A stretch of 8,297 nt of DNA. Source: Flavobacteriales bacterium. Its GTDB lineage: Bacteria > Bacteroidota > Bacteroidia > Flavobacteriales > BACL11. Shown in pieces: positions 1 through 6,304 of this stretch. Numbering within the stretch: the first letter of the stretch is position 1; every line of letters starts with the position of its first letter. The notes beneath the pieces are model-generated. The model did not search any database, was not told where the DNA came from, and saw nothing but the letters and a program-made list of their open reading frames with translations. Made by a program: the position numbers and the translations under genes. The stretch covers positions 1 through 8,297 of the forward strand of contig JABJNS010000106.1 in the NCBI GenBank assembly GCA_018664745.1, given 5' to 3'.

Positions 1-11
1 GGTTCCTTTTT

Positions 12-1193
12 TTATGCTTCTAATATTCCTTTTATTATCTCACAACCTTTTATAATTTCTTTCTGAGAAAGTGTAAGTGGGGGAGTAATTCGTATTGCAG
101 TTTTGGTAAATAAAAAGTAAAATAGAATTAATCCTTTTTCTAAGGATTCTTCTACCACCTTTTTAGCTAGTAATTCATCTTTAAATTCAATGGAAAGCAT
201 TAAACCGCTTCCTCTAATCTCTTTGATTTCTGGATGATCTAGATGTGTTCTAAATAACTGTTCTTTTTGTGTTACTTCATTCATAATATCAGAAGTAAGT
301 AAGTGTTGTAAAGTTGCTAAACTAGCAGCACAATTTAAAGGATGTCCCCCAAAGGTAGTTATATGGCCTAGTTTGGGCTCAAAGGTTAATAAGTTCATTA
401 GTTCCCATGAAGATATAAAAGCACCAATGGGCATTCCACCACCCATACCTTTGGCAATACAAAGAATATCAGGGATTATATTATATTTTTCAAATCCAAA
501 AAGTGTTCCTAAACGACCAAAGCAAGTTTGTATTTCATCAAGAATAAGAAGTGTTCCAGTTTGATTGCATCTTTCTCTTACTTTTTGTAAGAAGTTATTT
601 GTGGGAGTTGCAAATCCTGTTCCACCTTGTACTGGTTCAATTACAACAGCAGCTGTTTGTTTGGTAATATTAACTAAAGAAGAAATATCATTATAAATTA
701 TTTGATTACAATTGGGTAATAAAGGACGATATTTTGCTTTGTGATCTTCATTACCCATTATACTTAATGCGCCTTGTGTTGATCCATGATAAGAGTCCTT
801 ACAAGAAATAATTTCAGGACGACCAGTAGCACGCTTTGCTAGTTTCATAGCACCTTCAATTGCTTCTGTACCAGAATTGGTAAAATAAGTAGTGCTTAAA
901 CTTTTAGGAAGGTTATCAGCTAATAATTGTGCTAACTTGTATTGTGGAGATTGCACATACTCTCCATACACCATAACATGCGTGTATTTATCTAATTGTT
1001 CTTTTACAGCATTGGTAATGATTGGATTGGAGTGCCCTAAAGTACAAGCAGAAACACCTGCAACAAAATCTAAGTATGCTTTACCATTTACATCATAAAT
1101 ATAGCTTCCTCTAGCAGATTCTATTTCCAAACAAGATGGAAAAGGGAAAGTTTGTGCTTGGTGTTTTTTAAAGATGTCTTTTGGAGCATCCAT
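12..1193 (-). CDS. Class III PLP-dependent aminotransferase (acetylornithine/ornithine aminotransferase-like)
   Basis: A complete 393-residue fold-type I aminotransferase. It should move an amino group from an omega-amino or amino-acid donor to a 2-oxoacid using pyridoxal phosphate in the cytosol. Visible family marks, in order: the SGTEAIEGAMKLA phosphate-binding segment (residues 107-119), YHG at 135-137, the ILDEIQTCFGRLG block with Asp219 contacting the cofactor ring, the Schiff-base Lys248 in IAKGMGGGMPIGA, the TTFGGHPL block at 279-286, and Arg368 in RITPPL, the usual carboxylate-binding arginine. Length matches ArgD/ornithine aminotransferases (about 390-410). The ATG lies one base after the stop of the transketolase C-terminal subunit gene, so it is the last visible gene of that operon and probably translationally coupled. 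The substrate cannot be fixed from sequence; no arginine or lysine biosynthesis genes are visible to support argD. The 11 bases after the stop are too few to judge a terminator. Confidence 0.93.
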   Translation of the reverse strand: MDAPKDIFKKHQAQTFPFPSCLEIESARGSYIYDVNGKAYLDFVAGVSACTLGHSNPIITNAVKEQLDKYTHVMVYGEYVQSPQYKLAQLLADNLPKSLSTTYFTNSGTEAIEGAMKLAKRATGRPEIISCKDSYHGSTQGALSIMGNEDHKAKYRPLLPNCNQIIYNDISSLVNITKQTAAVVIEPVQGGTGFATPTNNFLQKVRERCNQTGTLLILDEIQTCFGRLGTLFGFEKYNIIPDILCIAKGMGGGMPIGAFISSWELMNLLTFEPKLGHITTFGGHPLNCAASLATLQHLLTSDIMNEVTQKEQLFRTHLDHPEIKEIRGSGLMLSIEFKDELLAKKVVEESLEKGLILFYFLFTKTAIRITPPLTLSQKEIIKGCEIIKGILEA

Positions 1194-1194
1194 T

Positions 1195-2130
1195 TTATTT
1201 CCTAGCTACTGCTTTTATAGCTGCTGCAACAATTGCTTTTGCATCTAAGCCGTATTTTTCTAATAATTGCATAGGAGTTCCACTTTCACCAAAAGTATCA
1301 TTTACACCAACCATTTCAATAGGGGTTGGGTTTTCTCTTGAAAGCAATTGTGCAATGCTGTCTCCTAATCCACCATTCAACATATGTTCTTCAGCTGTAA
1401 CAACACATTTAGTTTTACTTACAGCACTTAAGATGGCTTTACTATCCAAAGGTTTAATTGTGTGAATATTTATTACTTCAGCAGAAATTCCTGCCTCAGC
1501 TAAGGTTTTTGCTGCTTCCAATGATTCCCATACTAAATGACCTGTAGCAAATATAGTTACATCAGTACCTTCTTGTAAGTGTAAGGCTTTACCAATAATA
1601 AAGTTTTGATCAGCAGGAGTAAAGTTAGGTACAGCTGGCCTACCAAATCGTAAATAAACAGGCCCTTCATGGTTAGCGATAGCAATAGTTGCCGCTTTAG
1701 TTTGGTTGTAATCGCAAGGATTAATAACGACCATGTGTGGTAACATTTTCATCATACCAATATCTTCCAGTACCTGATGGGTAGCTCCATCTTCTCCTAA
1801 AGTAACACCAGCATGAGATGCACAAATTTTTACATTCTTCCCAGAATATGCAATAGACTGACGGATTTGATCATAAACACGAGAAGTAGAAAAATTAGCA
1901 AAAGTACCTGTAAAAGGGATTTTTCCACCAATAGTCATACCAGCAGCAATACCCATCATGTTTGCTTCAGCAATACCAATTTGGAAAAAGCGTTCAGGGT
2001 TTTCATTTTGAAATTCATTCATTTTAAGCGAACCAGTAAGGTCAGCACAAAGTGCAACAACATTAGGGTTAGTTCTAGCTAGTACAGTTAGTCCTGCTCC
2101 AAATCCTGAGCGTGTATCTTTCTTTTCCAT
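1195..2130 (-). CDS. Transketolase, C-terminal subunit (pyrimidine-binding and C-terminal domains)
   Basis: A complete 311-residue protein covering the second half of a transketolase. With the N-terminal subunit it should transfer two-carbon ketol units between sugar phosphates using thiamine diphosphate, in the cytosol (non-oxidative pentose phosphate pathway). The pyrimidine-binding domain spans about residues 5-170. It shows the catalytic glutamate Glu55 in QIGIAEANM, the aromatic FTGTFANF segment at 73-80 that packs against the cofactor pyrimidine, and His118 in EDGATHQ, a substrate-contacting histidine in transketolases. The transketolase C-terminal domain follows at about 185-305. Splitting the enzyme into two genes is common in Bacteroidota, archaea and other lineages. 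Unusually, its partner gene is separated from it by a VWA gene. The start ATG is one base after the VWA stop, and the stop is one base before the aminotransferase ATG. A 1-deoxyxylulose-5-phosphate synthase is unlikely, because that enzyme is a single chain. Confidence 0.95.
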   Translation of the reverse strand: MEKKDTRSGFGAGLTVLARTNPNVVALCADLTGSLKMNEFQNENPERFFQIGIAEANMMGIAAGMTIGGKIPFTGTFANFSTSRVYDQIRQSIAYSGKNVKICASHAGVTLGEDGATHQVLEDIGMMKMLPHMVVINPCDYNQTKAATIAIANHEGPVYLRFGRPAVPNFTPADQNFIIGKALHLQEGTDVTIFATGHLVWESLEAAKTLAEAGISAEVINIHTIKPLDSKAILSAVSKTKCVVTAEEHMLNGGLGDSIAQLLSRENPTPIEMVGVNDTFGESGTPMQLLEKYGLDAKAIVAAAIKAVARK

Positions 2131-2131
2131 A

Positions 2132-3505
2132 TTAAAAAATTTTTATCAGTTCAGATTGACCTGATTTAAGTTTGAAACTTTTTTCGTTAGTATAAATATA
2201 TTGCTTAGCAGACTTTGCTCTGAAAACTACTTTATAATTTCCAGGTAAAAGAGTAAGGCGGTGCTGGATTTCATTTCCTTTGAAATGATAAATCTGTTCC
2301 AATTTATCCTTGTTTTGAAGATATACTCCTCCATAACCTCTTGAGGGTAGTAGTATATTAGCAACACCTGGAGTAGGGATAGTGTAAGTAGTTTTTGTGC
2401 TTTGGTTTACCTCAACATCAATAAACTTTTTTCTTGGTAAAGTAAGGAGTTCAATGTCATAACGGCCAGTTAGATAGTTTTCAATTGTATTGATTTCTTG
2501 CACATGCAAAGTAGTATCAACCCCAGCAGGACGAACAATATACTGATACTGAATTTTAGAATTCATCTTAATTTCCAGCTCCCCTTGAGGAGTAGACAGA
2601 GGAATAATAGTGTGTTTTCCTGGAGTAAGTATTATACTATCCACAGCAACAGGAGGGATAGTATGTGCAACCACCTTGTAGGAAAGTACAGGGTCAATAA
2701 CCATTGTGTCAGGGTTACCATATGCATTCATAGTGTGAATGTAATTGTATTTAGCAACTCCTGTAAAGTCATTATAAAAAGTAAGGTTTACATTGGTTTC
2801 AGTTGGCTCCCCATTTTCATCCAACAGATTAACTTGTGCAGTAGTGTTATCAATAACATGAGAGATAACGACATTCAATATATTTGTGAAATCTGACTCT
2901 TTGCTTGCATCAAAATAACGACCAACACAATCAAAAGTATTTTTCCGACTATCATCAAGCCCAACACCAATAACAAAAGGCTTTAATATAATTCCTTTCC
3001 TTTGATACAGAAGAGATACAGCACAAGGATCCATACCACATTCTTCTTTTCCATCAGTAATTAGGATAACAATATTACGAGCATGACCAGTGGGGAAATC
3101 CTTAGCGCCTTCTTCCAATGAACGAGCAATTGGAGTAGTACCTCTTGCACGAATCATACTCAGTTTAGCTTTCATTCTATCAGCAACTAAGTGTGCAGGT
3201 AGGAAGTTAATTTCTAATTTAGTATCATCACAATCCTGAGGAGGATAACCCTTTTGATGACCATATACTCTTAGTCCAATCTCTAGGTTTTCCATTCCTT
3301 TTAAGGAATCCACCATATTGCTGAGTAGTTTTTTAGCAATATCAATTTTACGCCCACTTTGCCACCTACCTAACATGGACTGAGAAGCATCAAAAATAAA
3401 TAAAATACGGTTTACAGGTTCCTTCTTTTTTTGTGCCAAAGCAGAAAAGCTCCCCATAAATAGGAGAGTAGCTAAACCTAGTATTTTAAATTGTTTAGTA
3501 ATCAC
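2132..3505 (-). CDS. Exported von Willebrand factor A (VWA) domain protein with C-terminal beta modules
   Basis: A complete 457-residue protein of unknown function. Residues 1-25 form a signal peptide: Lys4 and Lys7, a hydrophobic stretch, then a likely cut after SALA before Gln25, so it should be periplasmic or surface-exposed. The VWA domain covers about 32-215 with an intact metal-ion adhesion site: DASQS (Asp39, Ser41, Ser43), Thr123/Thr124 in RGTTPIA and Asp151 in ITDGKEE. Four cysteines (92, 156, 161, 193) sit where a bacterial VWA subfamily keeps DC, CGxDPC and C motifs; disulfides would suit an oxidising compartment. Residues 222-457 look all-beta, with perhaps three modules (about 222-303, 304-377, 378-457). 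The last two share a TP(Q)G start and a G-x-Y strand. The start is GTG, directly after an in-frame TAG and overlapping the transketolase N-subunit stop by 11 bases. The gene lies between two cytosolic enzyme subunits; its role is not known. Confidence 0.9.
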   Translation of the reverse strand: MITKQFKILGLATLLFMGSFSALAQKKKEPVNRILFIFDASQSMLGRWQSGRKIDIAKKLLSNMVDSLKGMENLEIGLRVYGHQKGYPPQDCDDTKLEINFLPAHLVADRMKAKLSMIRARGTTPIARSLEEGAKDFPTGHARNIVILITDGKEECGMDPCAVSLLYQRKGIILKPFVIGVGLDDSRKNTFDCVGRYFDASKESDFTNILNVVISHVIDNTTAQVNLLDENGEPTETNVNLTFYNDFTGVAKYNYIHTMNAYGNPDTMVIDPVLSYKVVAHTIPPVAVDSIILTPGKHTIIPLSTPQGELEIKMNSKIQYQYIVRPAGVDTTLHVQEINTIENYLTGRYDIELLTLPRKKFIDVEVNQSTKTTYTIPTPGVANILLPSRGYGGVYLQNKDKLEQIYHFKGNEIQHRLTLLPGNYKVVFRAKSAKQYIYTNEKSFKLKSGQSELIKIF

Positions 3506-4339
3506 CTAAGGTTTCAGGGTTTTGTGCTAAAGCATCAGCCAATTGTTCATCATTAGGAGCAGAGCCATGCCATTTATGAGTTCCCATCATATAATCCACC
3601 CCATTACCCATTTCGGTATGCATTATGATAGCGACAGGTTTACCTTGGCCAGCTAATTCCTTAGCTCTACCCAAAGTATTGATTACTGCCTCAATGTTAT
3701 TTCCTTGGAATTCTTCTAAGACAATCCAGTCAAAAGCCTCTAGCTTAGCAGTAAGGTTACCCATAGGTAATACCTCATCCAAAGAGCCATCAATTTGTTT
3801 TTGGTTATAATCAATAGTAGCAATAAGGTTATCTACCTTTTTACCTGCAGCATACATAAAGGCCTCCAACATTGTCCTTCTTGTAATTCACCATCACCAT
3901 GTAAAGTATATACCATGCTATCGTCCTTATTCAGTTTTTTGGTAAGTGCCGCACCAATTGCATTGGATAAGCCTTGCCCTAAAGAACCAGAAGCCATACG
4001 CACACCCTCAAGCCCCTCATGAGTAGTAGGGTGCCCTTGCAAACGAGAATTTAATTTACGGAAAGTAGCTAGCTCAGCAACATCAAAATAACCTGAACGA
4101 GCAAGGATAGAATAAAAAACAGGAGAGATATGTCCGTTAGAAAGGAAGAAAACATCCTCATCCTTGGCATCCATACTGAAATTAGTATTATGTTTCATAA
4201 CATGAAAGTAAAGAGCTGTAAGGAATTCAGTACATCCTAAAGAACCACCAGGATGACCCGAACTATTGGCGTGAACCATACGAACTATATCTCTTCTAAC
4301 TTGAGAAATAACATCATTTAATTTTGAAATATTTGGCAT
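3495..4339 (-). pseudogene. Transketolase, N-terminal subunit, interrupted by a one-base frameshift
   Basis: Thiamine-diphosphate-binding half of transketolase, partner of the C-terminal subunit two genes downstream. Frame one (4339-3833) gives 168 residues with SSGHPGG (His29), SNGH (His70), QGHP (His103), GSLGQG (118-123) and the start of the cofactor motif, GDGELQEGQ (148-156). After Trp158 (codon 3868-3866) the frame turns to nonsense and ends ten residues later. The true sequence continues in another frame as EAFMYAAGKK, then the TIDYNQKQ end of the cofactor motif, running to the stop at 3497-3495. Adding one base in the coding-strand run TGTTGGAGG (to TGTTGGGAGG) restores an unbroken product of about 281 residues, the normal size. 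No other lesion is visible, and the downstream operon genes are intact. A sequencing or assembly error is therefore more likely than a dead gene, though a recent mutation is possible. It is the first gene of the cluster, with a -7 promoter box 23 bases ahead of the ATG. Confidence 0.9.
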
Positions 4340-4362
4340 AATATTGATTGTGTAATTTTTTG

Positions 4363-4370
4363 CAAAGATA
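4363..4370 (-). promoter_or_regulatory. Bacteroidota-type -7 promoter box for the transketolase operon
   Basis: The minus strand reads TATCTTTG, matching the Bacteroidota housekeeping -7 consensus TAnnTTTG. It ends 23 bases before the transketolase N-subunit ATG, giving a short leader of roughly 15-20 bases. The same eight bases lie at almost the same distance (22 bases) before ychF in this window, which strengthens the call. I do not see a clear TTG-type -33 element at the expected spacing. Confidence 0.5.
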
Positions 4371-4380
4371 GTATTATAGA

Positions 4381-4418
4381 TAGTTGCTGGTTGTTAGTTG
4401 TTGGTTTTTTGTTGCTGG
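4381..4418. repeat. GTTG-rich degenerate simple repeat
   Basis: A low-complexity stretch built from GTTG, TTGG and TTAG units. GTTGCTGG occurs exactly twice, at 4383-4390 and 4411-4418. It lies just upstream of the transketolase promoter box inside the 4340-4572 intergenic region. No protein-coding or structured RNA signal is seen in it; probably neutral spacer, possibly variable in length. Confidence 0.4.
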
Positions 4419-4536
4419 AAATTGAGTGATTTATTAACATTGAATTTAGTTGGTAGTGAGGAGTGACGATTGAGCATAAACAACAAACCTTTTTGAATTA
4501 GCTATGACAAAATATTCCCCTCTCTCAATTCTTGAT

Positions 4537-4559
4537 TTCTCCCCTAAAAAAGGGGAGAA
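4537..4559 (-). terminator. Perfect 9-bp hairpin after the TPR-like gene, possible terminator
   Basis: Positions 4537-4545 (TTCTCCCCT) and 4551-4559 are exact reverse complements around a five-base A loop on the plus strand. It begins about 14 bases past the stop of the minus-strand TPR-like gene, where a terminator is expected. The run of U that follows a typical intrinsic terminator is missing on the minus side, where the sequence after the stem is AAATCAAG. It may therefore be a weak terminator, an mRNA-stabilising hairpin or a dispersed repeat fragment. Confidence 0.4.
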
Positions 4560-4572
4560 GCTACTTGAATTT

Positions 4573-5394
4573 TTAAACCTCCCACTTATATTCAGTTTTG
4601 TTCATTTTGGCCAAGAACCACCTTTGGAAAAAGAAAAGTTCGGGGGTACGACTTGCATCCCATTTGTACCAGCCTTTATTGCTTTGTAGGCTGTCAATTT
4701 CATGTTGTGCTTTTTGGTATACTTTGCTGTAGTTGTAATCATCCTCTAGCCAAAGGATACTTTTAATAATGGCGTTATTACGAGCACCTAGTCCTTGTTT
4801 TTTATAGTAGTAAAAGCGCAACTGATCCAATAGCTTATCTGCCTGCAGTGGTTTTTCTAACTCAATGGAGCAGCAGATGTTCAGTATCCTTATGGATAGG
4901 TTCCAACCTGCTTTATCTCTTTTTAGTTCTTGCACTTGGTTCAGTAGTGCTTGGGCTTTATCGTAAATTCCCTTATTAAAATAGCATACTGCCAAATAGT
5001 AGTTCCACATGGCTTGCTGAAATGCTGTTTTTCGGTACTTAGCAGTTTGTATATAAGTTGCCAGTGCATAAGCATCTTCCTCCGCATGGCTAAAATAATG
5101 GGCATAGAATTTAATGTTTTGTAGCTCAGTATAATTAAATGAGCCTACAGGAAAATACTGCTCGGCAGTAGTAATATGTTTATAAGCATCAGGGAATTTC
5201 CCTCTGAAAACAGCATTATACCCTTTGTTGGCTATAATGGAAGCAATAGTACTAGGCTTTTTTAGGTATTCATGTTTTCCTATATGTGCTAATAACTGCT
5301 TGCAATAGTTGTTTGATTTTACATAACGCCCATTGTATTGATGATAGTTCATTTGTAGCCGTAGTAGATAATATTGCAATGTTGGGCTAGGGTA
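4573..5394 (-). CDS. Helical-repeat (TPR-like) protein, apparently missing its N-terminus
   Basis: I do not recognise the family. The readable product is about 268-273 residues, rich in Tyr, Lys, Leu and Gln, with paired amphipathic helices. A stretch of the form YYLAVCYFNKGIYDKAQALL matches the tetratricopeptide pattern, and similar helix pairs run throughout (for example around GKFPDAYKHITTAEQYF). Such solenoids usually mediate protein contacts. No signal peptide or membrane segment is visible. The only usable start near the 5' end is TTG at 5379. The protein-like reading continues upstream as YPSPTLQYYLLRLQ until a stop at 5397-5395, with no ATG before Met10. Together with the oppositely oriented truncated gene beginning at the same place, this suggests the N-terminal part was lost at a junction. 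It could instead be a short protein started at TTG. It ends about 14 bases before a hairpin and is transcribed toward the transketolase operon. Confidence 0.6.
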   Translation of the reverse strand, partial: YPSPTLQYYLLRLQMNYHQYNGRYVKSNNYCKQLLAHIGKHEYLKKPSTIASIIANKGYNAVFRGKFPDAYKHITTAEQYFPVGSFNYTELQNIKFYAHYFSHAEEDAYALATYIQTAKYRKTAFQQAMWNYYLAVCYFNKGIYDKAQALLNQVQELKRDKAGWNLSIRILNICCSIELEKPLQADKLLDQLRFYYYKKQGLGARNNAIIKSILWLEDDYNYSKVYQKAQHEIDSLQSNKGWYKWDASRTPELFFFQRWFLAKMNKTEYKWEV

Positions 5395-5395
5395 T
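5372..5395. other. Head-to-head junction of two 5'-truncated genes (breakpoint or assembly chimera)
   Basis: The plus-strand frame of the T9SS cargo gene is open back to a stop at 5369-5371. The minus-strand frame of the TPR-like gene is open back to a stop at 5397-5395. Neither has an ATG start here, and the plausible protein of each runs into this overlap, so the breakpoint should lie between these stops. An imperfect hairpin follows at 5391-5410: GGTATTAT, loop CCA, then the complementary arm with one bulged base. Confidence 0.5.
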
Positions 5396-6121
5396 TATCC
5401 AATAATATCCTCTACATATTATAAATACTTTCCAAGTATTGAAGTTGCTAATGATAAAGTTTATGCTGTTGTTAATTATTATGATTCTTTGCAAATTTTT
5501 GGCAATACCTATAACAAAGACTGTTTAATTTCAATAACTGACTTAGATGGAAACCCTGATACAATAATTGATTATGAAGATTTAGTGATAAGAGAGTTGG
5601 TTGTAGATGAATATGGTACGCAATATGCGGTTGGTGATTATTCAGGTGAAATTATTATTGCTAATGATACATTGGAAACTTATTTTGATACAATTTATCA
5701 ACAATACTTTAGTGATGCGTTTTTAGGTATTTCAGATTCAAATGGCGTCTTTAAAGATTTTATTTCTATATCGTCTATAGCCCCAGATTATGGTGAGGAT
5801 ATTGTAGTTTTAGATACTTCTACAATTTATATTTCTGGTCAAGTAGTAAGAGATAATAATATTATTGCATCAGATGTTTTTGTAGAAGATTCAATGGTAA
5901 TTAGTAGTCTATGGTGTGATGTTTTTACTTCTAAGTTTTTACTAAAGGATGAAGGGATTATTTCTACAAGTCTTAGTAATACAGACCAAATAATCAACCC
6001 TAATCGTCAGCTAATTAATATAACTGATGTATTGGGTAGGGAAAGTAAACCTACACCCAATGTGCCACTTTTTTATAGGTACAATGATGGTACTGTGGAG
6101 AAGAGGATAATTGTGGAGTAA
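5372..6121 (+). CDS. C-terminal part of a T9SS-secreted beta-propeller-like protein, 5' truncated
   Basis: A low-complexity-free, beta-rich sequence ending in a typical Bacteroidota type IX secretion sorting tail. The last 37 residues (about 6008-6118) contain ITDVLGRE, PLFYRYNDGTVEKRIIVE-like strands and terminal IVE. Upstream, segments such as YAVGDYSGEIIIAND followed by SDAFLGISDSNGVF, and YISGQVV followed by SDVFVED, resemble repeats of the SBBP/beta-propeller kind found in secreted Bacteroidota proteins. The product should cross the outer membrane by T9SS and be released or anchored after removal of the tail. The first possible start is TTG at 5489, but the frame is open and clearly protein-like before it (YFPSIEVANDKVYAVV, from about 5426). 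No ATG or signal peptide exists before the in-frame stop at 5369-5371. An exported protein without a signal peptide must be missing its N-terminus. A dispersed repeat and a terminator follow the stop. Confidence 0.72.
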   Translation, partial: YCNVGLGYYPIISSTYYKYFPSIEVANDKVYAVVNYYDSLQIFGNTYNKDCLISITDLDGNPDTIIDYEDLVIRELVVDEYGTQYAVGDYSGEIIIANDTLETYFDTIYQQYFSDAFLGISDSNGVFKDFISISSIAPDYGEDIVVLDTSTIYISGQVVRDNNIIASDVFVEDSMVISSLWCDVFTSKFLLKDEGIISTSLSNTDQIINPNRQLINITDVLGRESKPTPNVPLFYRYNDGTVEKRIIVE

Positions 6122-6122
6122 A

Positions 6123-6200
6123 TGTCATGCTGAGCGGAGCGAACGCATCTACAGGTAAGTGCAAAAAAGTTGTAGACTCTTCATTCTATTAAGAGTGACA
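6123..6200. repeat. 78-bp imperfect palindromic dispersed repeat
   Basis: The element starts two bases after the T9SS cargo gene stop with TGTCATGCTGAGCGGAGCGA and ends with AAGAGTGACA. The outer arms TGTCATGCT (6123-6131) and AGAGTGACA (6192-6200) pair with two mismatches. Inner arms TCTACA (6148-6153) and TGTAGA (6171-6176) pair exactly. This TGTCA-type inverted-end sequence with a GCATCTAC core resembles a short repeat that I recall as common in intergenic regions of Bacteroidota and some other bacteria. It carries no gene. I could not count other copies from this window. Confidence 0.65.
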
Positions 6201-6207
6201 TAAAAAA

Positions 6208-6243
6208 TAAAAGCCCCACCAAAATTAGTGGGGTTTTTCTTTT
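6208..6243 (+). terminator. Intrinsic terminator after the T9SS cargo gene, probably bidirectional
   Basis: CCCCAC (6214-6219) pairs with GTGGGG (6228-6233) around an eight-base loop. The stem extends outward through a G-U and three A-U pairs, and the T-rich tail TTTTTCTTTT follows at 6234-6243. On the minus strand the stem is followed by CTTTTATTTTTTATG, so it could also stop transcription arriving from the other side. It separates the T9SS cargo gene from the ychF promoter. Confidence 0.85.
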
Positions 6244-6274
6244 AACAAATAACTAGCCACTAAAAACTATCTTT

Positions 6275-6282
6275 TATCTTTG
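6275..6282 (+). promoter_or_regulatory. Bacteroidota-type -7 promoter box for ychF
   Basis: TATCTTTG matches TAnnTTTG and ends 22 bases before the ychF ATG, immediately after the terminator region. The sequence and spacing are nearly identical to the box ahead of the transketolase operon. No clear -33 element is seen. Confidence 0.55.
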
Positions 6283-6304
6283 CCGACCTTAAAAAAATAA
6301 TATT

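Noticed and set aside
2498..2896. Plus-strand open frame of about 132 codons opposite the VWA gene
   Set aside because: It is antisense to a gene with clear domain motifs, has no recognisable protein features, and is explained as a shadow of that gene's codon pattern.
3833..3872. Programmed -1 ribosomal frameshifting to join the two transketolase N-subunit frames
   Set aside because: A -1 shift after Trp158 would restore the frame, but no slippery heptamer or clear downstream pseudoknot is visible, and I know of no family precedent. A missing base is simpler.
12..4339. The minus-strand cluster as a new defence or antiphage system based on its VWA gene
   Set aside because: The neighbours are plain metabolic enzymes, the VWA protein is exported, and no nuclease, NTPase or other effector partner is present.
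4340..4572. Possible small RNA or riboswitch upstream of the transketolase operon
   Set aside because: Apart from the promoter box, the GTTG-rich repeat and one hairpin, no conserved RNA architecture is recognisable, and the implied leader is under 25 bases.
4504..4689. Small plus-strand open frame of about 61 codons in the 4500-4690 region
   Set aside because: It crosses the hairpin and the 3' end of the minus-strand TPR-like gene, has no promoter box, and its composition is not protein-like.
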